This document shows positions 8,303 through 17,032 of a stretch of DNA of 64,000 bases, piece by piece. Both the position numbers and the translations under genes were made by a program. The stretch's first letter is position 1, and every line of letters begins with the position of its first letter. The DNA is from Bacillus albus. Lineage in GTDB: Bacteria; Bacillota; Bacilli; Bacillales; Bacillaceae_G. The notes under the pieces were generated by a model. The model was not told the DNA's origin. It saw only the letters and a program-made list of their open reading frames with translations, and made no database searches. Location of the stretch: assembly GCF_001884185.1 (NCBI RefSeq), contig NZ_MAOE01000035.1, forward strand, positions 310,001 through 374,000. The letters are read 5' to 3'.

Positions 8303-9421
8303 ATGATTAATCAAGAACGTTTAGTAAATGAATTTATGGAATTAGTACAAGTAGATTCTGAAACGAAATTTGAAGCAGAAATTTGCAAAGTATTAACAAA
8401 GAAATTCACAGATTTAGGTGTAGAAGTATTTGAAGATGACACAATGGCTGTTACTGGTCATGGTGCAGGTAACTTAATTTGTACATTACCAGCAACAAAA
8501 GATGGTGTTGATACAATTTACTTTACTTCTCATATGGATACAGTAGTTCCTGGTAATGGAATTAAGCCTTCTATTAAAGATGGATATATCGTATCAGATG
8601 GTACTACGATTTTAGGTGCGGATGATAAAGCAGGATTAGCATCGATGTTCGAAGCAATCCGTGTTTTAAAAGAGAAAAATATCCCTCATGGTACAATTGA
8701 ATTTATTATTACAGTTGGAGAAGAATCTGGTCTTGTTGGTGCAAAAGCATTAGATCGTGAGCGCATTACAGCGAAATACGGTTATGCATTAGATAGCGAT
8801 GGAAAAGTTGGTGAAATCGTTGTTGCAGCTCCAACACAAGCGAAAGTGAATGCAATTATTCGCGGGAAAACAGCTCACGCTGGTGTAGCACCAGAAAAAG
8901 GTGTATCTGCAATTACGATCGCAGCGAAAGCAATTGCGAAGATGCCTCTTGGTCGTATTGATTCTGAAACAACTGCAAATATTGGACGTTTTGAAGGTGG
9001 TACACAAACGAATATCGTTTGCGATCATGTACAAATCTTTGCAGAAGCGCGTTCATTAATCAATGAAAAAATGGAAGTACAAGTTGCGAAAATGAAAGAA
9101 GCATTTGAAACAACTGCAAAAGAAATGGGCGGTCACGCAGACGTTGAAGTAAACGTTATGTACCCAGGATTTAAATTTGCTGATGGCGACCACGTTGTAG
9201 AGGTTGCAAAACGTGCAGCTGAAAAAATTGGTCGTACACCTTCTCTTCACCAAAGTGGTGGCGGAAGTGATGCGAACGTAATTGCAGGACACGGTATTCC
9301 AACAGTTAACTTAGCGGTTGGTTATGAAGAAATTCATACAACAAATGAAAAGATTCCTGTTGAAGAATTAGCGAAAACAGCAGAATTAGTTGTTTCAATT
9401 ATTGAAGAAGTAGCGAAGTAA
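8303..9421 (+). CDS. yqjE: M20-family metallopeptidase, tripeptidase-T-like (YqjE)
   Basis: A 372-residue dinuclear zinc exopeptidase. Metal ligands and catalytic residues are in place: HMDTV (His 77, Asp 79), ADDKAG (Asp 107/108), EESG (Glu 140/141, the general base region), DSDG and the C-terminal GGGSDAN. A dimerisation domain occupies the middle third. The length and motifs fit the PepT-like YqjE group, which removes N-terminal residues from small peptides in the cytosol. AGGAGG precedes the ATG. It is a single gene between terminators, in the position expected from B. subtilis. Confidence 0.87.
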   Translation: MINQERLVNEFMELVQVDSETKFEAEICKVLTKKFTDLGVEVFEDDTMAVTGHGAGNLICTLPATKDGVDTIYFTSHMDTVVPGNGIKPSIKDGYIVSDGTTILGADDKAGLASMFEAIRVLKEKNIPHGTIEFIITVGEESGLVGAKALDRERITAKYGYALDSDGKVGEIVVAAPTQAKVNAIIRGKTAHAGVAPEKGVSAITIAAKAIAKMPLGRIDSETTANIGRFEGGTQTNIVCDHVQIFAEARSLINEKMEVQVAKMKEAFETTAKEMGGHADVEVNVMYPGFKFADGDHVVEVAKRAAEKIGRTPSLHQSGGGSDANVIAGHGIPTVNLAVGYEEIHTTNEKIPVEELAKTAELVVSIIEEVAK

Positions 9422-9429
9422 TATAATAG

Positions 9430-9470
9430 AAAAAGCGTGTAAATCCATTGTGATTTACACGCTTTTTATT
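9430..9470. terminator. Bidirectional terminator between yqjE and a small minus-strand gene
   Basis: AAAAAGCGTGTAAATC pairs with GATTTACACGCTTTTT, with T-runs both ways. Confidence 0.88.
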
Positions 9471-9666
9471 TTGATTCAATTGCTTTTACAAGACGGATAA
9501 GCCAATACAAGAAAATCCATGGCAGTATGTAAGTTGTTACTACATGGACTAGCCGAGGGAGGAAACCAGCTATGTTAATATCAAAAATAGGAAGAAGTAA
9601 ATAATTGATGGCGATGATTAGTATAATTACGAGAAACGTATAATTGAGTTTATCAGTTGAATTCAT
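9466..9666 (-). CDS. Small membrane protein of unknown function
   Basis: A 66-residue protein with two predicted membrane helices (YTFLVIILIIAINYLLLPIF and YILPWIFLYWLIRLV) and a short basic tail. The ATG at 9666 follows AAGGGTGA; an upstream GTG lies inside that site. It is divergent from dinB. I recognise no family. Confidence 0.55.
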   Translation of the reverse strand: MNSTDKLNYTFLVIILIIAINYLLLPIFDINIAGFLPRLVHVVTTYILPWIFLYWLIRLVKAIESK

Positions 9667-9768
9667 AATAATCACCCTTAATTACAAATATATCCATTTG
9701 TTTAAATTATAGCAATGAATATGATAGAAAAGAACAAGTAATTATTATAATTATTGTGTAAAATTTGA

Positions 9769-9791
9769 TATAATAAAAGAACGAACGTTCT
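9769..9791 (+). promoter_or_regulatory. dinB promoter -10 with LexA-type SOS box
   Basis: TATAAT (9769-9774) is followed by AGAAC-GAAC-GTTCT (9778-9791), a perfect 5-4-5 dyad that fits the Bacillus LexA/DinR box CGAAC-N4-GTTCG except for the outermost base on each side. Its position over the start site suits repression of dinB until DNA damage. Confidence 0.65.
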
Positions 9792-9808
9792 GATTAGGGG
9801 TGAGTACT

Positions 9809-11047
9809 GTGCGAGAAATGTATCCAAAAAAAGGTCGTGTTATTTTACATGTAGATATGAATTGTTTTTTCGCATCTGTTGAAATTGCTCATGACCCATC
9901 ATTACAAGGGAAGCCGTTAGCGGTTGCTGGAAATGAAAAAGAAAGAAAAGGAATTATCATAACATGTAGTTATGAGGCGAGAGAATATGGAATACGTACA
10001 ACGATGCCTCTTTGGGAAGCAAAAAGGTTATGTCCGCAATTAGTTGTAAGGCGTCCTAACTTTACATTATATCGTGAAGCTTCATTTCAAATGTTTCAAA
10101 TCCTTTCTCGTTTTACGGAAAAAATACAACCAGTCTCAATAGATGAGGGGTATCTAGATATTACAGATTGTTACGGGCTCGGTTCGCCTCTTGAAATAGC
10201 AAAGATGATTCAACAAGCATTATTAGCAGAGTTACAGCTTCCGTGTAGCATCGGAATTGCTCCAAACCTTTTCCTAGCAAAAACAGCTTCTGATATGAAA
10301 AAGCCCCTCGGGATTACGGTGCTTCGAAAACGAGATATTCCAGAAATGATTTGGCCACTTCCAGTTGGAGCGATGCATGGAATTGGGGAAAAAACAGCTG
10401 AAAAATTAAATGATATTCATATACAAACAATTGAGCAGTTAGCAAAAGGGAACGAACATATCATTCGCGCTAAAATTGGAAAGCATGGTGTTGATTTACA
10501 ACAGCGGGCAAAAGGTGTGGATGATAGGGAAGTTGATCCGAGTCAAATGGGACTACATAAAAGCGTTGGTAATTCGATGACCTTTTCAAAGGATATGGAT
10601 GAAGAGAAAGAATTACTTGATATGTTAGAACGGCTATCCAAGTCAGTGAGTAAAAGATTACAAAAGCGAACCCTTGTCAGCTATAATATTCAAATTATGA
10701 TTAAATACCATGATAGACGCACAGTAACGAGGAGTAAGCAATTGAAAAATGCCATTTGGGCAGAACGAGATATTTTTCAGGCAGCATCCCGTTTATGGAA
10801 GCAACATTGGGACGGGGATTCCGTTCGTTTACTAGGTGTGACAGCTACTGAAATAGAGTGGAAGACAGAATCGGTGAAACAATTAGATTTGTTTTCATTT
10901 GAAGAAGATGCGAAAGAAGAGCCGCTACTTGCTGTCATTGATCAAATTAATGATAAGTATGGAATGCCGATTTTACAACGAGGTAGTCAATTATTACGTA
11001 AGCAAGAAAAGTCCTTTCAGCAAAAATTAGAAAATAAGTTTATGTAG
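9809..11047 (+). CDS. dinB: DNA polymerase IV (Y-family, DinB/YqjH)
   Basis: A 412-residue translesion polymerase. Palm residues are visible in HVDMNCFFASVE (first catalytic Asp) and SIDEGYLD (Asp and Glu), with IGIAPNLFLAKTASDMKKP in the palm/fingers, a helix-hairpin-helix (GAMHGIGEKTAEKLN) and a little-finger domain. A beta-clamp-binding type motif QLDLFSF lies near the C-terminus. The GTG at 9809 is preferred: AGGGGTGA at 9796-9803 gives correct spacing. It is preceded by a LexA-type box, as expected for an SOS gene. Confidence 0.9.
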   Translation: MREMYPKKGRVILHVDMNCFFASVEIAHDPSLQGKPLAVAGNEKERKGIIITCSYEAREYGIRTTMPLWEAKRLCPQLVVRRPNFTLYREASFQMFQILSRFTEKIQPVSIDEGYLDITDCYGLGSPLEIAKMIQQALLAELQLPCSIGIAPNLFLAKTASDMKKPLGITVLRKRDIPEMIWPLPVGAMHGIGEKTAEKLNDIHIQTIEQLAKGNEHIIRAKIGKHGVDLQQRAKGVDDREVDPSQMGLHKSVGNSMTFSKDMDEEKELLDMLERLSKSVSKRLQKRTLVSYNIQIMIKYHDRRTVTRSKQLKNAIWAERDIFQAASRLWKQHWDGDSVRLLGVTATEIEWKTESVKQLDLFSFEEDAKEEPLLAVIDQINDKYGMPILQRGSQLLRKQEKSFQQKLENKFM

Positions 11048-11048
11048 G

Positions 11049-11084
11049 AGGTGTCATGACGTAGTAAATATCATGACACCTTTT
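11049..11084 (+). terminator. Terminator after dinB
   Basis: AGGTGTCATGA pairs with TCATGACACCT, followed by TTTTATTTTT. Confidence 0.88.
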
Positions 11085-11119
11085 ATTTTTAAAATTAATT
11101 ATGAAATTTTTTACTATAA

Positions 11120-11272
11120 AGTTTTTATAGAACACAAATTGTTTCTTTTGCACTACAAGCAAAAAAATTATTTAATAACTCAAGTGAAAAGATAATTTTA
11201 GATGAGTTCGATCAAAGTATGTATACAGATTTTTGGACGGAATATGATGATTTGCTAAATAAGTATAAATAA
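11120..11272 (+). pseudogene. Decayed C-terminal gene fragment
   Basis: An in-frame stretch reads like real protein (TQIVSFALQAKKLFNN ... DEFDQSMYTDFWTEYDDLLNKYK, then stop) but has no start codon or ribosome binding site, and a stop lies just upstream in frame. A good terminator follows it directly. I read it as the surviving tail of a gene whose front has been lost. The family is not recognised. Confidence 0.45.
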
Positions 11273-11273
11273 A

Positions 11274-11301
11274 AAGCACTGATTACAGTGCTTTTTATAA
11301 T
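11274..11301. terminator. Terminator between the gene fragment and a minus-strand gene
   Basis: AAAAAGCACTG and CAGTGCTTTTT form a short strong stem usable on either strand. Confidence 0.82.
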
Positions 11302-11304
11302 AGA

Positions 11305-11556
11305 TTATGAGATTGTAGCATTTTCAAAAATAACAATTTCTGAACTGTTTGTTGTTGAAACGCGTTGTGCGTAATATGTTAAAGCTGAAGAAATATATGT
11401 TGGTAACGAATCATTTGTATGTGTTGTTGTATATTCATGGATTAATTCTTTCAAAGTCGTCCATTCTAATTGTGCTGGGTGATCTGACACGAAAGAACTT
11501 ACCCAGCGATCAAATGAAGATGAAAAATCAGTTTGTAAACGAAATGCTTCTTTCAT
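11305..11556 (-). CDS. Hypothetical cytosolic protein
   Basis: An 83-residue soluble protein starting MKEAFRLQTDFSSSFDRW, mostly helical, with no signal or membrane segment. The ATG at 11556 has AAGGGAG upstream on the minus strand. It ends just inside the shared terminator. I recognise no family. Confidence 0.6.
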   Translation of the reverse strand: MKEAFRLQTDFSSSFDRWVSSFVSDHPAQLEWTTLKELIHEYTTTHTNDSLPTYISSALTYYAQRVSTTNSSEIVIFENATIS

Positions 11557-11745
11557 AATAAAACGCTCCCTTAACATGTAGTATAATCATTTTAACACAA
11601 AACACGAACGATGGCTAAGTTTTTTGAGTATAATGTTCGTGTTATATAGTTGTCTAGATGATTGGTTATGTAAATTCGATTTGCCATTTGAAATAACATT
11701 CCGTAAGATGAAAGGTAGATTATATAAAGAGCTGGAGGAAAGAAA

Positions 11746-12669
11746 GTGGAATTTGTATTTTTAGGAACTGGTGCAGGTGTTCCTTCGAAAGGAAGGAATG
11801 TTTCAGCAATTGCTTTGCAATTGTTAGAAGAACGAGGACAGACTTGGTTATTTGATTGTGGCGAGGCGACGCAACATCAAATATTACATACATCAGTACG
11901 CCCACGCCGCATTGAAAAAATATTTATTACGCATTTACATGGTGATCATATTTTTGGCTTGCCTGGTTTATTAGGAAGCCGTTCATTTCAAGGAGGGACT
12001 ACACCTTTAACAGTGTACGGACCAAAAGGAATTAAACAATTTATTGAAGTGGCATTATCAGTAAGTACGACACATGTAAAATATCCACTTGAAATTGTTG
12101 AGATAACAGAAGAAGGTACTGTGTTTGAAGACAATGAATTTCATGTGGAAACGAAAAGATTGTCACATGGTATTGAATGTTTTGGGTATCGTATTATAGA
12201 GAAAGATATACAAGGTGCTCTTTTAGTCGATAAATTACTGGAGATGGGTGTGAAACCAGGTCCACTCTTTAAACGTTTAAAAGATGGGGAAGTAGTTGAA
12301 TTAGAAAATGGTACGATACTAAACGGAAAAGATTTTATCGGCCCACCTCAAAAGGGAAGAGTTATTACCATTTTAGGTGATACAAGATATTGTGAAGCGA
12401 GTAGAGAGCTAGCACAAGACGCTGACGTACTTGTTCATGAAGCAACTTTCGCGGCAGAAGATGAACAACAAGCGTATGATTATTTCCATTCCACATCTAA
12501 GCAAGCTGCGAGTATTGCACTTCAGGCAAATGCGAAACGTTTAATATTGACTCATATTAGTTCTCGTTATCAAGGAGATACGTATAAGGAATTATTGAAA
12601 GAGGCAAGAGAGCTATTTTCTAATACAGAAATAGCTACGGATTTGAAATCATTTCCAGTGGAAAGATAA
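11746..12669 (+). CDS. rnz: Ribonuclease Z (tRNase Z)
   Basis: A 307-residue metallo-beta-lactamase-fold endonuclease that trims the 3' extension of tRNA precursors lacking an encoded CCA. Signature residues: [15 protein letters not shown] near the N-terminus, the zinc motif [13 protein letters not shown] (about 62-74), the exosite arm region around residues 160-190, the Asp in LGDTRY and the distal His in LTHISSRY. It begins with GTG at 11746 after GGAGG (11734-11738). The length is normal for the short bacterial form. Confidence 0.92.
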   Translation: MEFVFLGTGAGVPSKGRNVSAIALQLLEERGQTWLFDCGEATQHQILHTSVRPRRIEKIFITHLHGDHIFGLPGLLGSRSFQGGTTPLTVYGPKGIKQFIEVALSVSTTHVKYPLEIVEITEEGTVFEDNEFHVETKRLSHGIECFGYRIIEKDIQGALLVDKLLEMGVKPGPLFKRLKDGEVVELENGTILNGKDFIGPPQKGRVITILGDTRYCEASRELAQDADVLVHEATFAAEDEQQAYDYFHSTSKQAASIALQANAKRLILTHISSRYQGDTYKELLKEARELFSNTEIATDLKSFPVER

Positions 12670-12681
12670 GAATGGTATGAA

Positions 12682-12712
12682 AAAATGGCGACAAGAGGTT
12701 GCCATTTTTTTA
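12682..12712 (+). terminator. Terminator after rnz
   Basis: AAATGGC pairs with GCCATTT, followed by a T-run. Confidence 0.8.
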
Positions 12713-12958
12713 TTTCTAAAAAAATTAAAAACAAAACTGTTATCATTTTATACTTATTTGGGATGAAACAGAAAGTTTTAATGATGGGAAGATATAGGAT
12801 AAAGATGCATAGTAGCGATTATTTAGAAAAACTGTTATAAAAGTCAGACGACATACGAGTAGTACAAATGGTAAAAACAGATTGTTATTCAGAAATTTTA
12901 AAATTCAATAAAAGTAAGCGTTTTATTAAAAACAAGCTATAATGAGGGCAGATTATAA

Positions 12959-13115
12959 TTTATCCCGCGTTAACGGACAGTAAAACTCCCACCTCAAAAT
13001 TCAGTTGGAGCAAAGAAGTTAGGTGGGAGATCAACTGTCCGTAAACGTCCGATTGGTTCAACTAATAATCAGTGGGGGATGAACAAAACCCCCACTGATT
13101 AAAGTTTCACTTTAT
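12959..13115 (+). repeat. bcr1-type chromosomal repeat, copy 2
   Basis: 157 bp, starting TTTATCCCGCG and ending AAAGTTTCACTTTAT. It is near-identical to the copy at 2785-2953 except for substitutions that keep pairing: the first copy has GGGCAGT/ACTGCCC where this one has GGACAGT/ACTGTCC. Those paired changes suggest the folded form is maintained. The size fits the published bcr1 length as I recall it. Confidence 0.82.
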
Positions 13116-13179
13116 CCGCTATTTGCGGGCTAATAATTAGTGGGATGGACGAAATCCCTACTAATTAAAGTTTCACTTG
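13111..13179 (+). repeat. Partial bcr1 copy fused to copy 2
   Basis: It starts inside the last bases of copy 2 (TTTATCCGCTATTTGCGGGC) and jumps straight to the 3' portion (TAATAATTAGTGGGATGGACG through ACTAATTAAAGTTTCACTT). The middle is deleted, so the locus is a tandem of one full and one shortened element. Confidence 0.7.
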
Positions 13180-13453
13180 TTTATGCTATCCTTGTAAGTG
13201 GTTCTGTGTTAAACTTTGGATTGCTACCAGACTTTATTGTGGATTAGCTTATATTATTTTTAAATGAAGGTAATGCGAAGTTTCTTATTTATTATGGTCA
13301 CTAGTATTATTTCAGGATATATTGTTTCACTATTATTCAAAAACAATCCAATTCGTACAGTAGAATAAATTCGTAGTACAACTGGAAAAGCAACCGATTT
13401 GGTAGCTTAATAGAATAGTAAAAAAATTTTTTCATAGAGGTTTAGGGGGAGTT

Positions 13454-14116
13454 ATGATGAAGTATCGCTCAGTATTTGATATTATTGGTCCAGTTATGAT
13501 TGGTCCATCAAGTTCACATACAGCAGGCGCAGCAAGAATGGGGCAAGTTGCTCGCCAGCTGTTTCGTCATGAACCAGAAAGAGTAAGCATTTCATTATAT
13601 GGATCATTTGCAAAGACGTATCGTGGGCATGGTACAGATGTAGCACTGATCGGTGGGATATTAGGGTTTGAAACAGATGACTTACGTATTCCAGAGGCGC
13701 TAGACATAGCAAAAGAGCGCGAAATTGAAGTGGAATTCATTGAAGAAGATGCAAATGCACCTCACCCAAATACAGCGAGAATTCGTTTGTATAAAGGTGA
13801 AGAAGAAATTGAAGTTGTTGCTTGCTCAATTGGTGGCGGTAAAATTGAAGTTGTAGAATTAAACGGATTCGATCTTCAATTAACAGGCACAAGTCCAGCA
13901 CTACTTATTGTAAATAACGATCGCTTCGGTGCTATTGCAGCAGTAGCTTCAATCCTAGCGAAACACGAGATTAACATTAGTACAATGAGTGTTTCTCGTA
14001 AAGAAAAAGGAAGAAGAGCGCTTATGGTCATCGAAACAGATGAATTATTAGCAGATGAAGTGATTGAAGAAATAAACGCGCAACAAAATATTTGTCAAGT
14101 AACTATTATGGAATAA
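13454..14116 (+). CDS. sdaAB: L-serine ammonia-lyase, iron-sulfur-dependent, subunit beta
   Basis: A 220-residue small subunit of the two-chain [4Fe-4S] L-serine dehydratase, which converts L-serine to pyruvate and ammonia in the cytosol. The N-terminal half shows the family signature GPSSSHTAGAARMG and GSFAKTYRGHGTD. The C-terminal half is an ACT regulatory domain (LLIVNNDRFGAIAAVASIL, NISTMSVSRKEKGRRALMVIE). Adjacent ATGs at 13454 and 13457 are both possible after GGGGGAG. The alpha-subunit gene follows 18 bases downstream. Confidence 0.92.
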   Translation: MMKYRSVFDIIGPVMIGPSSSHTAGAARMGQVARQLFRHEPERVSISLYGSFAKTYRGHGTDVALIGGILGFETDDLRIPEALDIAKEREIEVEFIEEDANAPHPNTARIRLYKGEEEIEVVACSIGGGKIEVVELNGFDLQLTGTSPALLIVNNDRFGAIAAVASILAKHEINISTMSVSRKEKGRRALMVIETDELLADEVIEEINAQQNICQVTIME

Positions 14117-14134
14117 TTGCAGGGGGGACACACC

Positions 14135-15013
14135 ATGTTTCGGAACGCAGCGGAACTAGTGGCGCAAGCTAAAGAACAAAATGTAAAAATCGCAGAAATT
14201 ATGATTCAATGTGAAATGGAAACAAGAAGTATTTCACGTGAAGAAGTAATTGCTGGTATGGAAAAGAACTTAGTCGTAATGGAGCAAGCAGTAGAACGTG
14301 GTATTCGCGGAGTGAAATCACCAACTGGTTTAACTGGTGGAGATGCTGTAAAAGTTCAAACGTATATGAATAGCGGAAAAGGTTTATCTGGAGATACAAT
14401 TTTGGACGCGGTGAGTAAAGCTGTTGCAACAAATGAAGTAAACGCAGCGATGGGAATTATTTGTGCAACGCCAACAGCAGGATCTGCTGGAACAGTGCCA
14501 GGTGTACTATTTGCACTAAGAGAAAAATTGCAGCCTACACGTGAAGAAATGATTGAATTCTTATTTACAGCAGGAGCTTTCGGTATGGTTGTTGCAAATA
14601 ATGCTTGTATTTCTGGTGCAGCGGGAGGATGCCAAGCTGAGGTTGGTTCAGCAAGTGGGATGGCAGCTGCAGCTGCAGTTGAAATGGCTGGTGGAACACA
14701 AGACCAAGCAGCTACAGCGATGGCAATTTCATTAAAGAACATGCTTGGTTTAGTATGCGATCCTGTTGCAGGACTTGTAGAAGTACCTTGCGTAAAACGT
14801 AATGCAGCAGGAGCTGCAAATGCAATGATTTCGGCTGATTTAGCATTAGCTGGTGTAACGAGTACCATTCCATGTGATGAAGTAATTGAGGCGATGTTTA
14901 GAATCGGACAAACGATGCCAGTAGCACTTCGTGAAACAGCTGAAGGTGGACTTGCAGCAACACCGACTGGTCGCCGTCTGCAAGAAGAGATTTTTGGGAA
15001 GACTAATAACTAA
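14135..15013 (+). CDS. sdaAA: L-serine ammonia-lyase, iron-sulfur-dependent, subunit alpha
   Basis: A 292-residue catalytic subunit. Conserved cysteines that would hold the iron-sulfur cluster are seen in AAGGCQAEVGSASGMA, GLVCDPVAGLVEVPC and the C-terminal part; IICATPTAGSAGTVPGV is also typical. The ATG at 14135 follows AGGGGGG; a TTG at 14117 lies upstream of that site and is rejected. It works with SdaAB, encoded immediately upstream. Confidence 0.92.
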   Translation: MFRNAAELVAQAKEQNVKIAEIMIQCEMETRSISREEVIAGMEKNLVVMEQAVERGIRGVKSPTGLTGGDAVKVQTYMNSGKGLSGDTILDAVSKAVATNEVNAAMGIICATPTAGSAGTVPGVLFALREKLQPTREEMIEFLFTAGAFGMVVANNACISGAAGGCQAEVGSASGMAAAAAVEMAGGTQDQAATAMAISLKNMLGLVCDPVAGLVEVPCVKRNAAGAANAMISADLALAGVTSTIPCDEVIEAMFRIGQTMPVALRETAEGGLAATPTGRRLQEEIFGKTNN

Positions 15014-15029
15014 ATAATATATGTTTATA

Positions 15030-15068
15030 AAAAAACGGGGCTCAAGTAAGATTGAGCTCCGTTTTTTA
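15030..15068. terminator. Bidirectional terminator between sdaAA and proI
   Basis: An ACGGGGCTCAA stem with TTGAGCTCCGT, A-run before and T-run after, ends both converging genes. Confidence 0.88.
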
Positions 15069-15905
15069 TTTTTCCTTTGTTAGTTGTTCTAATGTTTTCC
15101 CAAGATTATGTGATCGTTGTGTAGCCTGTGTAATACAAGAAATAAGTGCTTGTTGAAATTTATATTCTTGTAATACTTCAATACCTGCTTCGGTCGTTCC
15201 GCCAGGAGAAGTAATTTCCTTTCGTAAAATAGAAGGATGTTTTTCACTTGCTTTTAGCATCTCAGCAGCACCAATCATCGTTTGAAGAATAAGTGACTTT
15301 GCAACATCTTCTTTTAAACCAATTTTTTTTGCAGCTTCTTCCATCGCTTCTACTACGTAATAAATATAAGCAGGCCCACTTCCAGATAATGCAGTGACAG
15401 CATGCATATCTTCTTCCTCAACAACAGAGACGAGACCGATCGTTTCAAATAAAGCTATGGCAGTTTGAATATGTTCCGCTGTTGCATGTTTTGAAGGTGA
15501 GATAGCAGTAGCTGATTTTAAAATAGCTGCAGATGTATTTGGCATTGCACGAATAATCGGAACGTCTTTTTGAAGTAGGCTTCTAATCGAGTGAGTAGAA
15601 ACGCCTGCTAATAACGAAATAATAAGCAGGTTATTATGTATGTCTTCTTTAAAAGGGGTAAGCGCTTCTGCAACATCTTTCGGTTTCATTGCTAGAAAAA
15701 GAATATTTGTATTAGTAAGTAGTTCTTTTTTATTGTGTGTACCTTTGACTCCGTATTTGTTATGTAGCTCCTGCAACCTTGTCTCGTTAGAGCGATTACT
15801 TACAGTAATTTGTTCGCCTTTTACAACATTTGCATGTAACAAGCCACCGATAATAGCTTCAGCAATAGAGCCTGCACCGAGAAAGGAAATATTTTGAATA
15901 GACAT
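15066..15905 (-). CDS. proI: Pyrroline-5-carboxylate reductase
   Basis: A 279-residue NADPH-dependent enzyme for the last step of proline synthesis. It has an N-terminal Rossmann loop (FLGAGSIAEAIIGGL), the motif MPNTSA and the C-terminal P5CR signature (ALSGSGPAYIYYVVEAMEEAA through LTSPGGTTEAG-like ITSPGGTTEAGI). AAGGAGG precedes the ATG. B. subtilis has several paralogues; the position next to the YqjP/YqjQ homologues points to ProI (YqjO). Confidence 0.88.
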   Translation of the reverse strand: MSIQNISFLGAGSIAEAIIGGLLHANVVKGEQITVSNRSNETRLQELHNKYGVKGTHNKKELLTNTNILFLAMKPKDVAEALTPFKEDIHNNLLIISLLAGVSTHSIRSLLQKDVPIIRAMPNTSAAILKSATAISPSKHATAEHIQTAIALFETIGLVSVVEEEDMHAVTALSGSGPAYIYYVVEAMEEAAKKIGLKEDVAKSLILQTMIGAAEMLKASEKHPSILRKEITSPGGTTEAGIEVLQEYKFQQALISCITQATQRSHNLGKTLEQLTKEK

Positions 15906-16069
15906 GATGTTCCTCCTTTAAATTTGGTTAAAATTCTTATAAATGTACATACATTCGTTTTTTTATAGGAAACACCTCTTTTTATCTGAAAATAATGACA
16001 AATATATATAGAAGTTGTAAACTGAAGAAGTATTCATTTTTGAACCGGAAAGAGACAGGGGGGCTAAGC

Positions 16070-17023
16070 ATGACGGCGATTCACCGAATGGAGATTCCTG
16101 TGCCATTTGCAGTTGAAACTGTGAATGTGTTTTTAGTTGAGGGGGAGACGTTAACATTAATTGATACAGGGACGAATACAGAAGAGGCAAGAAATGCGTT
16201 AGAAAGGCAATTAGGTACATTAGGATATACGATAGAAGATATTGAAACAGTAGTCATTACGCATCATCATGCTGATCATTGTGGGCTTTTAAATATATTT
16301 TCTGAGAAGACGAACATTATTGGACATCCTTGGAACGAGCCTTGGATCACACAAAATCCAGAATTTTTAAAGTGGTATCATGAGTTTTTTAGAGAGACGG
16401 CTTTGCAATTTGGTGTTCCAGCAGCATTTTTGAAAGACGAGGCGTTATTGACGACAAAGACACTGAAATATTCTTGTAATAGATCATTAACGCATACTGT
16501 GAGAGAGGGAGATCGTATTGATTCCATGCCTGGATTTACAGTAATTGAAACACCAGGTCATGCTTCCACTCATATTTCATTATATAGAGAATCTGATGGA
16601 ATACTAATTGGAGGGGATGCTCTCATTAGTCATATTTCTTCGAATCCCATATTAGAACCACCATATGAAGGACAAACAGAAAGGGCACGCCCGTTATTAC
16701 AATATAATCAAACGTTAAAGCGTTTAAGTGAAATGAATATTTCACGCATTTTATCAGGACATGGAGAAGATGTTCTAAATGTGAAACAACTTATTGAAAC
16801 GAGATTACAAAAGCAAGAAACACGTGCGTTTAAAGTGCTTGAGTTATTAAAGGAAAAACCAATGACAGCATTTGAAGTATGTGTGAAACTATTTCCGGTA
16901 TTATATAAGGAGCAATTGCCACTTACTATTTCAGAAACTGTTGGACAATTAGACTTTTTAGCATATAATCAACAAGTGATGATTGATGAATCTTCGCAAC
17001 AATTGATTTATTATGCAAAGTAG
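16070..17023 (+). CDS. yqjP: MBL-fold metallohydrolase (YqjP-like)
   Basis: A 317-residue metallo-beta-lactamase-fold hydrolase with the zinc motif THHHADHCG (about 64-72), the second His in ETPGHASTH, Asp in GGDAL and the distal His in LSGHGED. A C-terminal helical region of about 90 residues follows the catalytic domain. The substrate is unknown; glyoxalase-II or beta-lactamase-like activity are generic possibilities. The ATG at 16070 follows GGGGGG; an earlier frame start has no site. It is translationally close to the SDR gene downstream. Confidence 0.8.
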   Translation: MTAIHRMEIPVPFAVETVNVFLVEGETLTLIDTGTNTEEARNALERQLGTLGYTIEDIETVVITHHHADHCGLLNIFSEKTNIIGHPWNEPWITQNPEFLKWYHEFFRETALQFGVPAAFLKDEALLTTKTLKYSCNRSLTHTVREGDRIDSMPGFTVIETPGHASTHISLYRESDGILIGGDALISHISSNPILEPPYEGQTERARPLLQYNQTLKRLSEMNISRILSGHGEDVLNVKQLIETRLQKQETRAFKVLELLKEKPMTAFEVCVKLFPVLYKEQLPLTISETVGQLDFLAYNQQVMIDESSQQLIYYAK

Positions 17024-17032
17024 GTGACAGCA

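Larger units (their letters stand above)
12670..13453. other. 784-bp gene-poor interval with repeats
   Basis: It holds the rnz terminator, about 240 bp of AT-rich DNA with no readable gene, a full bcr1 copy (12959-13115), a partial tandem copy (13111-13179), and about 270 bp of degraded-looking DNA. The last part contains a 34-codon frame (13264-13368, beginning MKVMRSFLFIMVTS, one membrane helix) with no ribosome binding site, possibly a relic of a membrane protein gene. The sdaAB start site follows. Confidence 0.6.

Noticed and set aside
14356-14868. 170-codon minus-strand frame inside sdaAA
   Set aside because: Antisense of a well-conserved enzyme gene; Ala/Pro-rich sequence is a by-product of sdaAA codon use.
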